Below the pieces are notes generated by a model, which was not told where the DNA came from, searched no databases, and saw only the letters and a list, made by a program, of their open reading frames with translations. DNA of 64,000 nt from Salegentibacter lacus (GTDB taxonomy: Bacteria > Bacteroidota > Bacteroidia > Flavobacteriales > Flavobacteriaceae), in assembly GCF_020164555.1 (NCBI RefSeq), contig NZ_JAIQZB010000012.1, forward strand, positions 1 to 64,000. The letters are read 5' to 3'. Both the position numbers and the translations under genes were made by a program. This document shows, one piece after another, positions 24,410 to 32,302 of this stretch. Each line of letters starts with the position of its first letter. Position 1 is the stretch's first letter.

Positions 24410-25647
24410 TATTCTACCAATTTACCATTAATAAAAACCGATTTTATGGAATTTGTTCCAAAGGCATAAGGCAAAAAGGTATAAGATGGAATTTCTTTAG
24501 TTAATATAAAATTAGCCTTTTTTCCTTTGGTGATGCTTCCGTGGGTTTTGCTGAGTTCCATAGCATATGCGCCATTTATTGTAGCTGCGTTAATCGCTTC
24601 TTCCGGAGTCATTTTCATTTTTATACAAGCCAGGGAAACAACTAAATTCATATTTCCGCTTGGTGTACTCCCGGGGTTAAAATCGGTGGCTAGCGCCAAT
24701 GGTAATCCGGCGTCAAGCATTTCACGGGCTGGAGTGTAGGGAATGCTCAAAAATAAAGAGCAGGAGGGAAGTGCCACTGGCATAGTAATCGAGCCTTTTA
24801 AACTTTCAATATCTTCCTGGCGCATTACTTCTAAATGATCTACGCTTAAAGCATCGTGTTCAATTCCCGCTTGAATGCCACCAATGGCGTTAAATTGATT
24901 TACGTGAATTTTCGGCTTTAAACCAAATTTCGTCGCTGCGGAAAGTAATTTATGAGTGTCATCTACGCTGAAATAACCTTTTTCGCAAAAAATATCAATG
25001 TAATCTGCGAGTTTTTCTTCGGCTACTTTCGGTAAGATTTCATCAATTACCAGATCCATATACGCCCCAGGTTTTTCCTTGTATTTTTTCGGAATAGCGT
25101 GGGCGCCTAAAAAAGTGGCTTTGATAGGAATATCATAATTCTGCTGAAGTTTTTTAATAACCCGGAGCATTTTTAATTCACCTTCTTCAGTTAAACCGTA
25201 TCCCGATTTAATTTCTACCGCGCCGGTACCTAGTTTTATCACTTCTTCCAGACGTTTCGCTGATTGTTTGTAAACTTCGTCTTCGGGAGTTTCCTGAAGG
25301 GTCTTAGCCGAATTTAAAATTCCACCACCTCGATTTGCGATTTCTTCATAGGAAAGTCCGTTAATACGATCGGCGAATTCCAGTTCCCGGTTTCCGGCAT
25401 AAACGATATGCGTATGGGAGTCGCACCAGCTTGGCAGAATTATTTGTCCTTGAACATCTATGGTTTTATCGGCATTTAATTCGGGCAGGGAATTCATTTG
25501 GCCATAATCGGCAATTTTATCGTTTTCAATAAGTAACCAGGCATTTTTAATTGTTGGCAACTCCTTCATTTCAGCGCCGGAGAGTTTCTCTATCGGTTCA
25601 TCCCTAACCTGGAGGAGTTCTTTTATATTTATAAATAGTTGTTTCAT
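24409..25647 (-). CDS. hutI: Imidazolonepropionase
   Basis: 412 residues of the metal-dependent amidohydrolase superfamily: SWCDSHTHIVYAG gives the HxH zinc motif, then KSGYGL, HVNQFNAIGG and LATDFNPGSTPSGNM. It opens the imidazolone ring in histidine degradation to give formiminoglutamate. I start at the ATG at 25647; a longer frame to 25830 only runs through a repeat. A TATATTTG promoter element lies 47 bases upstream. Confidence 0.95.
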   Translation of the reverse strand: MKQLFINIKELLQVRDEPIEKLSGAEMKELPTIKNAWLLIENDKIADYGQMNSLPELNADKTIDVQGQIILPSWCDSHTHIVYAGNRELEFADRINGLSYEEIANRGGGILNSAKTLQETPEDEVYKQSAKRLEEVIKLGTGAVEIKSGYGLTEEGELKMLRVIKKLQQNYDIPIKATFLGAHAIPKKYKEKPGAYMDLVIDEILPKVAEEKLADYIDIFCEKGYFSVDDTHKLLSAATKFGLKPKIHVNQFNAIGGIQAGIEHDALSVDHLEVMRQEDIESLKGSITMPVALPSCSLFLSIPYTPAREMLDAGLPLALATDFNPGSTPSGNMNLVVSLACIKMKMTPEEAINAATINGAYAMELSKTHGSITKGKKANFILTKEIPSYTFLPYAFGTNSIKSVFINGKLVE

Positions 25648-25693
25648 TTTGCGTAGTTTGTGTATGTGTATTCTACTGAAAATATCAGTTAAA

Positions 25694-25701
25694 CAAATAT
25701 A
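25694..25701 (-). promoter_or_regulatory. Promoter -7 element of the hut operon
   Basis: On the minus strand TATATTTG matches TAnnTTTG and lies 47 bases before the hutI ATG. It supports the start at 25647, since a start further upstream would place the promoter inside the gene. Confidence 0.55.
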
Positions 25702-25754
25702 AAAACTAAGCCGGGAAAAACTGATTTTTAAGAAAAACAAAAAAGCTAAGTAAT

Positions 25755-25867
25755 CGTCATCGCGAGCGAGGAACGAGCGCGGCGATCTGTTGCTGAAAGT
25801 TAGATTTTCTAGAAAAGTGATCATCCACAAAAGATTGCCTTGTCGGCTAACGCCTTCGCAATGACGA
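25755..25867. repeat. Family B interspersed repeat, copy 3
   Basis: It opens cgtcatcgcgagcgaggaacg and closes with the complementary agattgccttgtcgg ... cttcgcaatgacg, an inverted unit of 113 bases without the internal gtatcgag part of copies 1 and 2. Confidence 0.75.
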
Positions 25868-25882
25868 ATATGGATTTTAATT

Positions 25883-26932
25883 CTAGTTCTTCAACGACTT
25901 CATATCAATCACAAAACGATATTTTACATCAGATTTTACCACGCGATCGTAAGCTTCGTTGATATTTTGTATATCAATCATTTCAATATCTGATACGATA
26001 TTATGCTCGCCACAAAAGTCTAGCATTTCCTGGGTTTCTTTAATACCACCAATCACCGAACCGGCAATGCGTTTACGCCCGCCAATTAATCCGCCACCGT
26101 GAACAGGATCGAGAGGTTCAATAGCGCCAACCAAAACCATAGTAGCATCCCTTTTGAGCAAGGCTATATATGGATTCATATCGTGACCCACCGGAACGGT
26201 ATTTAGAAGGAAATCGAAAGATCCAGCCTGTTTTTTCATATCATCTTCATTCTTTGATACCAAAACTTCATCAGCACCGAGTTTTTTCGCGTCTTCAGAT
26301 TTTGAAGGAGAGGTAGTAATCATAACAACGTGCGCGCCTATAGCGTGAGCAAATTTTACTCCCATATGGCCGAGTCCGCCAAGGCCAATTACGCCAACCT
26401 TATCTCCTTTTTTTACATTCCAGTGGCGAAGCGGTGAGTAAGTAGTAATTCCCGCGCAAAGTAGCGGTGCAGTGGCTTTAGCATCTATATTTTCAGGAAT
26501 TCTAAGTACAAATTCCTTATCTACTACTATTTGTTCAGAATAACCTCCAAAGGTATGTCCGCCCAAATGTTTGTCTTTGCTGTTGTAGGTAAGCGTGGCG
26601 CCTTTTTCACAGAATTGCTCAAGGTCTTCTTTACAGGAATCGCACTCCTGGCAGGAATCTACCATGCAGCCTACGCCCACAAGATCACCTTCCTTAAAAT
26701 TGCTCACGTTTTTACCAATCTGGGTTACCCGGCCAATAATTTCGTGTCCCGGTACCACGGGATATTTTGAATTTTTCCAGTCGTTTCGAACCTGGTGGAT
26801 ATCACTATGGCAAACCCCACAATATTCTATTTCAATTTTCACATCGTCTGCGGTAATCTCTCTACGTTCAATGTTTAAGGCTTTTAAATTGGCATCGCTG
26901 GATTGCGCGCCATATGCTTTTACTTCGTTCAT
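25883..26932 (-). CDS. Zinc-dependent NAD(P) alcohol dehydrogenase (YahK/CAD type)
   Basis: 349 residues of the medium-chain dehydrogenase family. Catalytic zinc: CGVCHSDIHQ and GHEIIGRV; structural zinc: the four cysteines in CQECDSCKEDLEQFC; nucleotide fold: GVIGLGGLGHMGVKFA. These match the YahK/cinnamyl-alcohol-dehydrogenase-like aldehyde reductases, which prefer NADPH. Actual substrate unknown. Single gene, divergent from the PLP enzyme. Confidence 0.94.
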   Translation of the reverse strand: MNEVKAYGAQSSDANLKALNIERREITADDVKIEIEYCGVCHSDIHQVRNDWKNSKYPVVPGHEIIGRVTQIGKNVSNFKEGDLVGVGCMVDSCQECDSCKEDLEQFCEKGATLTYNSKDKHLGGHTFGGYSEQIVVDKEFVLRIPENIDAKATAPLLCAGITTYSPLRHWNVKKGDKVGVIGLGGLGHMGVKFAHAIGAHVVMITTSPSKSEDAKKLGADEVLVSKNEDDMKKQAGSFDFLLNTVPVGHDMNPYIALLKRDATMVLVGAIEPLDPVHGGGLIGGRKRIAGSVIGGIKETQEMLDFCGEHNIVSDIEMIDIQNINEAYDRVVKSDVKYRFVIDMKSLKN

Positions 26933-27116
26933 ATCAATTCGTTTTTCTTAAAGATAAAGAATAGAGAGGCTAATATTCAAATGATGATATTGGTTTAACT
27001 TAATTTAACTTCCGTTCGTAAGAATTGTTGGAATACTATAGGAAACAGCCTGAAAACGCAGGGCATTTAGAATATTTCTTTTTACATTAGGGCGAATTTT
27101 GAAAGTACTAGAAAAG

Positions 27117-28268
27117 ATGAAAAAACATCCCGGAATAAATACAATTTGTACCCATAGTGGTGAACTGGAAGACAAACAATTTAAAGGTGCGATTTCGCCG
27201 TTATATATGGCGACATCCTATGCTTTTGAAGATGTAGAGGTGAAGCGTTACCCAAGATATTTTAATACACCAAATCAGGTGGCCCTGGCGCAAAAAATGG
27301 CGGCTCTGGAACATGGAGAAGCCGCTTTGATCTTTGGAAGTGGTATGGCCGCAGTAAGCACAGCGCTTATGGCTTTTGCCCAAAAAGGAGATCACGTGGT
27401 TTTTCAGAATACACTTTATGGCGGAACCAGTAATTTAATTACTGAGGAATTTGAGAAATTCGGAATTGAATTTTCGTTCACAAAAGACTCAAAACCGGAA
27501 TCATTTGAAGCTGAAATCAAAGAAAATACAAAGGTTATTTATATTGAAACACCTTCAAATCCGCTGCTTACCGTAACCGATATCAAGGCGATAGCCGAGA
27601 TTGCCAAAAAACACAAGCTGGTGAGTATGATAGATAACACTTTCGCTTCCCCAGTGAACCAGAACCCTATAGATTTCGGAATTGATGTGGTGTTGCATTC
27701 GGCTACCAAATATATGGGCGGGCATAGTGATATCCTGGCAGGGACGGCGATAGCTTCCGAAGAACATATAGATAAGATCTTTCAGCTGGCTAAAAATTTC
27801 GGCGGAAGTTTGAGCGATTTTACTGTTTGGATGCTGGAGCGTAGTCTGAAAACTATGGGATTACGGGTAAAAGCCCAAAATGAAAATGCTTTGGAATTAG
27901 CTCGTTTTCTTGAAAAACACGATGATATCTCTCGGGTTTATTATCCCGGTTTGGAATCGCATCTAGATCATCAGCTGGCAAAATCACAAATGAAAGGTTT
28001 TGGAGGTATGATGTCTTTCGAATTGCGTGACGGACTGGATTTTGATCTCTTTCAGAAAAAATTAAAGCTGATAAAACCTTCAATGAGCCTGGCGGGTGTT
28101 GAATCTACGATCTTATCGCCTTCAAAAACATCCCACGGTTTGCTTTCTCCTGAAGAAAGGGAAGCCCAGGGAATTAGAGATGGATTGATGAGATTTTCGG
28201 TAGGAATCGAGGAGAAAGAAGATTTAATGGAAGACCTGGAGCAGGCGTTGAAAAAGCTTAGAGGTTAG
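27117..28268 (+). CDS. Cys/Met metabolism PLP enzyme (cystathionine gamma-synthase/lyase family)
   Basis: 383 residues from the ATG at 27117 (a TTG at 27099 is the alternative). The gamma family of PLP enzymes is clear: EHGEAALIFGSGMAAVSTA, TLYGGTSNL, the aspartate of MIDNTFASP, the PLP lysine in SATKYMGGHSDI, and ESTILSPSKTSH. These enzymes make or break cystathionine, or release methanethiol from methionine. I cannot separate gamma-synthase from gamma-lyase by eye. The first third, which includes YPRYFNTPNQ, suits a lyase. Confidence 0.92.
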   Translation: MKKHPGINTICTHSGELEDKQFKGAISPLYMATSYAFEDVEVKRYPRYFNTPNQVALAQKMAALEHGEAALIFGSGMAAVSTALMAFAQKGDHVVFQNTLYGGTSNLITEEFEKFGIEFSFTKDSKPESFEAEIKENTKVIYIETPSNPLLTVTDIKAIAEIAKKHKLVSMIDNTFASPVNQNPIDFGIDVVLHSATKYMGGHSDILAGTAIASEEHIDKIFQLAKNFGGSLSDFTVWMLERSLKTMGLRVKAQNENALELARFLEKHDDISRVYYPGLESHLDHQLAKSQMKGFGGMMSFELRDGLDFDLFQKKLKLIKPSMSLAGVESTILSPSKTSHGLLSPEEREAQGIRDGLMRFSVGIEEKEDLMEDLEQALKKLRG

Positions 28269-28299
28269 AAGTTTGAGGTTTTTTGACATATCAAGAATT

Positions 28300-28378
28300 A
28301 AGATTTCCGTCGCAGTTTATCTGAGGTTTTATTGGGACGGAAATGACTATAATAGATTTTCGCCTGCGCGGAAATGAC
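28300..28378. repeat. Palindromic repeat (atttccgtc / gacggaaat type)
   Basis: The arms atttccgtc and gacggaaat (28300-28350) and then the related attttcgcctgcgcggaaatgac (28356-28378) give two hairpins between the PLP gene and bshB1. Similar cctgcgcgg elements are common in Bacteroidota. The second overlaps the frame upstream of the bshB1 ATG. Confidence 0.55.
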
Positions 28379-28390
28379 AAAAGTATTATT

Positions 28391-29107
28391 ATGAAACTAG
28401 ATATATTGGCTATTGGCTCGCATCCCGATGATGTGGAATTAAGTTGCTCGGGCACTATTGCAAAAGAAGTTGACAGAGGAAAAAAGGTGGGGATTTTGGA
28501 TCTCACACGCGGGGAATTGGGAACGCGGGGAACTGCCGAAACCCGTGATAGAGAGGCAAGAAATGCTGCTGAAATTCTTGGGGTTTCTTTTAGGGAAAAC
28601 CTGGAATTTAGTGATGCTTTTTTTGAAAATAACACTTCACATCAGCTGGAGATTATAAAAGTTTTGCGAAAGTACCGTCCTGAAATTGTGTTATGCAACG
28701 CAGTAGACGATAGGCATATAGATCACGGGAAAGGAGCGAAGTTGGTAAGCGATGCCTGTTTTCTTAGCGGGTTGAGAAAAATTGAAACCATTCACGATCG
28801 TGAGAGTCAGGAGTCATGGAGGCCAAAACACGTTTATCATTATATCCAGTGGAAAAATTTAAAACCCGATGTGGTGGTGGATATTTCGGGATATATGGAT
28901 AAAAAGATGGAATCGGTAAAAGCCTATAAAAGTCAGTTTTTTGATGAAAGCAGTAAGGAGCCGCAAACCCCAATCTCAAGTAGTAACTTCCTGGAAAGTA
29001 TCACCTATAGAGCGAGAGACCTAGGAAGATTAATTAACACAGAACATGCCGAAGGTTTCACCGTAGAACGCTACCCGGCGGTAGATTCCATTTTCGATTT
29101 AATCTAA
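28391..29107 (+). CDS. bshB1: Bacillithiol biosynthesis deacetylase BshB1
   Basis: 238 residues of the GlcNAc-PI de-N-acetylase (LmbE) family with the zinc motif SHPDDVELSCSG (residues 10-21) and the DRHIDHGKG motif later; SQFFDESS and YRARDLGRLI are typical of BshB1. It removes acetate from GlcNAc-malate to give GlcN-malate in bacillithiol synthesis. I start at 28391; upstream in-frame codons are repeat sequence. bshA and bshC are not in the window, which is common because the genes are scattered. Confidence 0.92.
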   Translation: MKLDILAIGSHPDDVELSCSGTIAKEVDRGKKVGILDLTRGELGTRGTAETRDREARNAAEILGVSFRENLEFSDAFFENNTSHQLEIIKVLRKYRPEIVLCNAVDDRHIDHGKGAKLVSDACFLSGLRKIETIHDRESQESWRPKHVYHYIQWKNLKPDVVVDISGYMDKKMESVKAYKSQFFDESSKEPQTPISSSNFLESITYRARDLGRLINTEHAEGFTVERYPAVDSIFDLI

Positions 29108-29205
29108 AATTAATTTTAGTTTTCGCTAATTATTTAATTTGAAGCTTCTTAGCTTTATTTACAGTAAATAGCACTGAAATTCGTTCTAATATTGAAATTT
29201 TTTCT

Positions 29206-29235
29206 TTGGGAAATAGCTAAAATAAACTACATTTG
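29206..29235 (+). promoter_or_regulatory. Promoter of the tRNA-His gene
   Basis: TTG (29206-29208), 19 bases, then TACATTTG (29228-29235): an ideal Bacteroidota promoter, 16 bases before the tRNA. Confidence 0.75.
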
Positions 29236-29251
29236 CAACCGCAATTAAAAT

Positions 29252-29326
29252 GGTGGTTGTAGCTCAGCTGGTTAGAGCGCCGGATTGTGGTTCCGGAGGT
29301 CGCCGGTTCGAAACCGGTCTTCCACC
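29252..29326 (+). tRNA. tRNA-His (GTG)
   Basis: The cloverleaf can be drawn by eye. The D stem GCTC/GAGC, anticodon stem CCGGA/TCCGG with loop TTGTGGT (anticodon GTG) and T stem GCCGG/CCGGT with TTCGAAA are all good. The G at 29252 is the extra -1 G of tRNA-His, facing the discriminator C at 29326. In the acceptor stem GTGGTTG / CTTCCAC positions 5 and 6 are T opposite T. CCA is not encoded. A terminator follows 10 bases later. Confidence 0.95.
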
Positions 29327-29335
29327 CCTTTATTC

Positions 29336-29365
29336 AACCCTTCAGTTCGCTGAAGGGTTTTTTTA
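29336..29365 (+). terminator. Intrinsic terminator of tRNA-His
   Basis: A 10-bp stem (aacccttcag / ctgaagggtt) closed by a TTCG tetraloop and followed by T5. Confidence 0.9.
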
Positions 29366-29386
29366 TGGAGTTATTTACAACCCAGG

Positions 29387-29462
29387 TAATGCTGAACTTA
29401 TTTCAGTATCTAACATGTATTAAGTCCGAACATTTTAGACCCTGAAATAAATTCAGGTGACG
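29387..29462. repeat. Family A palindromic repeat, copy 3
   Basis: aatgctgaacttatttcagtatctaa faces ttagaccctgaaataaattcaggtgacg across the spacer catgtattaagtccgaacatt. The spacer start catgtatta is shared with copy 1. Confidence 0.75.
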
Positions 29463-29590
29463 ATGCCTACTTTAGTTAATTGTGATTGTTTCAGCATCTA
29501 AGCAGAATGAAGTAAACCATTATTTTTTTCTACTGATGCTTCTAAAAGCCTAAAATCAATCCCTATTTTTACGTTACCAAAATTTCTAAT

Positions 29591-30364
29591 ATGAACTCCA
29601 GAGAAGAGCAGCTAAAAGCATTTGATCGTTTATTGACCATAATGGATGAACTTCGGGAACAGTGTCCCTGGGATAGAAAACAAACAATGGAATCGCTAAG
29701 GCATCTTACCATTGAAGAAACCTACGAACTTGGCGATGCGATTTTAGATAAAGATCTGGAAGAAGTGCGAAAGGAACTTGGTGATTTATTACTACACCTC
29801 GTTTTTTATGCGAAAATAGGAAGTGAAACCAAAGACTTTGATATTGCTGATGTTGCTAACGGAATTTGTGATAAGTTAATAGATCGCCACCCACATATTT
29901 ATGGCGATGTTGAGGTTGCTGATGAGGAGGAAGTAAAAAGAAATTGGGAAAATCTAAAATTAAAAGAGGGTAAGAAAAGCGTATTGGAAGGTGTTCCCCG
30001 TTCCCTTCCGGCTGTTGTAAAAGCAAGCAGAATTCAGGAGAAAGTAGCGGGTGTTGGTTTTGACTGGGAAAAACCGGAACAGGTTTTTGAAAAACTGCAG
30101 GAAGAGCTGGGTGAATTACAGCACGAAATAAATACCGAAAATAAAGATAGGATTGAAGCTGAATTTGGCGATGTAATGTTCTCTATGATCAACTATGCGC
30201 GATTCCTCGGTATAAATCCTGAAAATGCCCTGGAGCGCACGAATAAAAAGTTTATCACGCGTTTTCAGTATTTGGAAAGTAAAGCTGTAGAGCAAAACAA
30301 AGCTTTAAAAGATATGACCTTAGCCGAAATGGATGGTTTTTGGAATGAGGCTAAGTTGTTGTAA
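29591..30364 (+). CDS. mazG: Nucleoside triphosphate pyrophosphohydrolase MazG
   Basis: 257 residues with two MazG helical domains: CPWDRKQTMESLRHLTIEETYEL with EVRKELGDLLLHLVF (EExxE and ExxD metal motifs), and in the second half LQEELGELQHEIN with EAEFGDVMFSMINYAR. It hydrolyses NTPs/dNTPs to monophosphates, cleaning damaged nucleotides; in E. coli it also lowers ppGpp effects. Length is normal. Independent gene. Confidence 0.95.
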   Translation: MNSREEQLKAFDRLLTIMDELREQCPWDRKQTMESLRHLTIEETYELGDAILDKDLEEVRKELGDLLLHLVFYAKIGSETKDFDIADVANGICDKLIDRHPHIYGDVEVADEEEVKRNWENLKLKEGKKSVLEGVPRSLPAVVKASRIQEKVAGVGFDWEKPEQVFEKLQEELGELQHEINTENKDRIEAEFGDVMFSMINYARFLGINPENALERTNKKFITRFQYLESKAVEQNKALKDMTLAEMDGFWNEAKLL

Positions 30365-30488
30365 AATGAATATACCCTTCTCATTGAAAATTTTTAACTC
30401 GGGTTTACGAAACTTTACTCAAAATTTATTGCAGCTCATAGAAAACTCATAATTGTAAACTTTAGTAGGAAGTTAGGTCTCATTTAAT

Positions 30489-31634
30489 ATGAAAAAAAGT
30501 CTAAAAAGAACAGATAGAGGATTATCTCATTATCGTGACCTCAAAAAAGATTTAGAATCTAGTAATGAAAGAATAAGTAAATCCCTACCTCTATTTATAA
30601 GAATAATGTATTATGATACAAACCCGTGGATCAAACAAATAAACCGCTTTGATTTTTTAAGGTTAGCGACCCTTGATAAAAATTTTGGAATTATTGATAC
30701 AAAAATTAACAAATGGGTATCCTATTGTTCAAAAATATCTCCTAAGAAAGCAGATCATTTAGAAATCTCGCTGGAGAATTTTTTTGAAAGTAGAATTTTA
30801 AAAATTCAGAATAAATTGTTTACTGTAAAGGATTTTGTTTTCGCTTTAGCTTACAACGGCGGAATTCATATGGTACCGGATAAAAAATTTGAAGAAACCT
30901 ACAACTTGATTTATGAGGAGCTATTTGAAAAGTATCCAATTATAGCATTTAATTTAACAGAACAAATTTCACAGGTTTTTGTTCAAATTTTTGATGAATT
31001 ATATTCTATACTAATTGGGGAAAATAATGCCTATGCCTTTAACACAAAGTTTGCTCCAAAAATTGTTGAAAATGGTAAAATGCTTGAAGGTAATTTGTTT
31101 GAGCATGCTTACTTACAGTTTCCAATTAGAGAGAAAAAATCAAAAGGAATAAGATTCTGTTTAGAGATTAAAATTCGAAATAATAGCTCCAAAAATAAAA
31201 TTTTTGAATATGGTCATCGACAGAATGAAAGTCTCCAGATAAAACTTTTTCAAAGTAACAATTTCACAGTCCTAGATGTTAAAACAACCAATGATAAATG
31301 TACATTACGATATGACTTAAAAGATAAAGTTAATGAGTTTATAAGTCTAGAAATTGCTCTGTACCCAAGCGGTCATTTAATTTTGGCAATAAATAATTTG
31401 GTTGTAGCAAATGGAAAAATCAACGATAAAATCTCAATTATAGATGGTAAGGTGATAATTGGGAGCGATTTATCAGGAAATTCATTTGGAGATTTTTTTG
31501 AAAAAACAATAACCGCTCAATCTATAGACCGAAATAATGATTTTCGAGTTTTAAATGCTTACGCAATGAAAAGGTTGAAATTACCACCTCAAAATATTCT
31601 TTATAATCAAATAAAAAGAGAATTCATTAATTAA
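30489..31634 (+). CDS. AT-rich orphan protein of unknown function
   Basis: 381 residues, no family recognised. It is rich in Lys, Asn, Ile and Phe, and its DNA is clearly more AT-rich than its neighbours, which suggests later acquisition. The N-terminal 200 residues are helical and charged with no signal peptide. The C-terminal part (about 205-360) is beta-rich, with the phrase KVIIGSDLSGNSFGDFFEKTITAQSID, which reads like a concanavalin/LamG-type jelly-roll end. It is flanked by mazG and a convergent methyltransferase. Possibly cargo of a past insertion, but no mobile gene is beside it. Confidence 0.75.
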   Translation: MKKSLKRTDRGLSHYRDLKKDLESSNERISKSLPLFIRIMYYDTNPWIKQINRFDFLRLATLDKNFGIIDTKINKWVSYCSKISPKKADHLEISLENFFESRILKIQNKLFTVKDFVFALAYNGGIHMVPDKKFEETYNLIYEELFEKYPIIAFNLTEQISQVFVQIFDELYSILIGENNAYAFNTKFAPKIVENGKMLEGNLFEHAYLQFPIREKKSKGIRFCLEIKIRNNSSKNKIFEYGHRQNESLQIKLFQSNNFTVLDVKTTNDKCTLRYDLKDKVNEFISLEIALYPSGHLILAINNLVVANGKINDKISIIDGKVIIGSDLSGNSFGDFFEKTITAQSIDRNNDFRVLNAYAMKRLKLPPQNILYNQIKREFIN

Positions 31635-31664
31635 GGGCAACTTAACAAAGAACTTAGCTCATCA

Positions 31665-32291
31665 TCATTTACCAAAAACAATCACCTTCGGGTGAATCTC
31701 TAGTGCTGAAAAACCCAGGTTGTCTTTGATCCATTCAAGGCTTTTTGCAGTGTAGAAAAAAACGTGGGTAGCATCGTTTTTATAATACCAGTGATCAAAA
31801 TTGATTTCTGCTGAATAAATAGAGGTTTTGCAATAGAGTTTTCCTCCGAGGTGCAGTAGTGCCGCCAATTCACTGAACTCCCGTTTTGGCTCGTAAAAAT
31901 GCTCCATCACTTCACAGCAAATTATAAAATCGTATTTAGCTTTTAATACTTCAGTGTTGGGATGGAAGTAGGGATCGTAAAGCGCTACAGTATAGCCTTC
32001 TTTTTCCAGTTCGGTGGTCGCTACAGGGCCTGTGCCGCAGCCGTAGTCCAAACCTTTATGTTTAGTAGAAAAATCTTTTAAAACCCTTGAAGTTATTGGG
32101 TTCACAAAATCCTGATACCTGGAATCTTCAACATCGTTGTTATGAGTGAGATAACGTGCTTCTTCCGCTATTTTGGAAACATAAAATTTGGGTAAAAGTT
32201 GAATGCCACCGCAATTGGAGCATTCAACAAATTCCCGGTTCTTACTTTTCCAAAATTTCTTTGTTGGGCCTTCGCAAAGAATACAATTCAT
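31665..32291 (-). CDS. SAM-dependent methyltransferase with N-terminal zinc ribbon
   Basis: 208 residues. Four cysteines (C3, C6 and C24, C27) form a zinc-ribbon-like start, followed by a class I methyltransferase fold with LDYGCGTGP (81-89) as the SAM loop and IICCEVMEHFYEP as motif IV-like. Proteins of this layout are often called putative methyltransferases in the Methyltransf_23 group. Target unknown. It lies 11 bases after the DUF349 gene, in the same direction. Confidence 0.88.
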   Translation of the reverse strand: MNCILCEGPTKKFWKSKNREFVECSNCGGIQLLPKFYVSKIAEEARYLTHNNDVEDSRYQDFVNPITSRVLKDFSTKHKGLDYGCGTGPVATTELEKEGYTVALYDPYFHPNTEVLKAKYDFIICCEVMEHFYEPKREFSELAALLHLGGKLYCKTSIYSAEINFDHWYYKNDATHVFFYTAKSLEWIKDNLGFSALEIHPKVIVFGK

Positions 32292-32302
32292 AACCGCTTT
32301 TC

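Noticed and set aside
25648-25830. N-terminal extension of hutI
   Set aside because: The extra 61 codons read through the family B repeat and cover the TATATTTG promoter element; the ATG at 25647 begins at the normal family start.
28343-28390. N-terminal extension of bshB1
   Set aside because: The extra residues come from a palindromic repeat, and the family starts at MKLDILAIGSHPDD.
29252-29590. Possible integration site at tRNA-His
   Set aside because: No integrase or phage gene nearby, and no repeat of the tRNA 3' end was noticed downstream.
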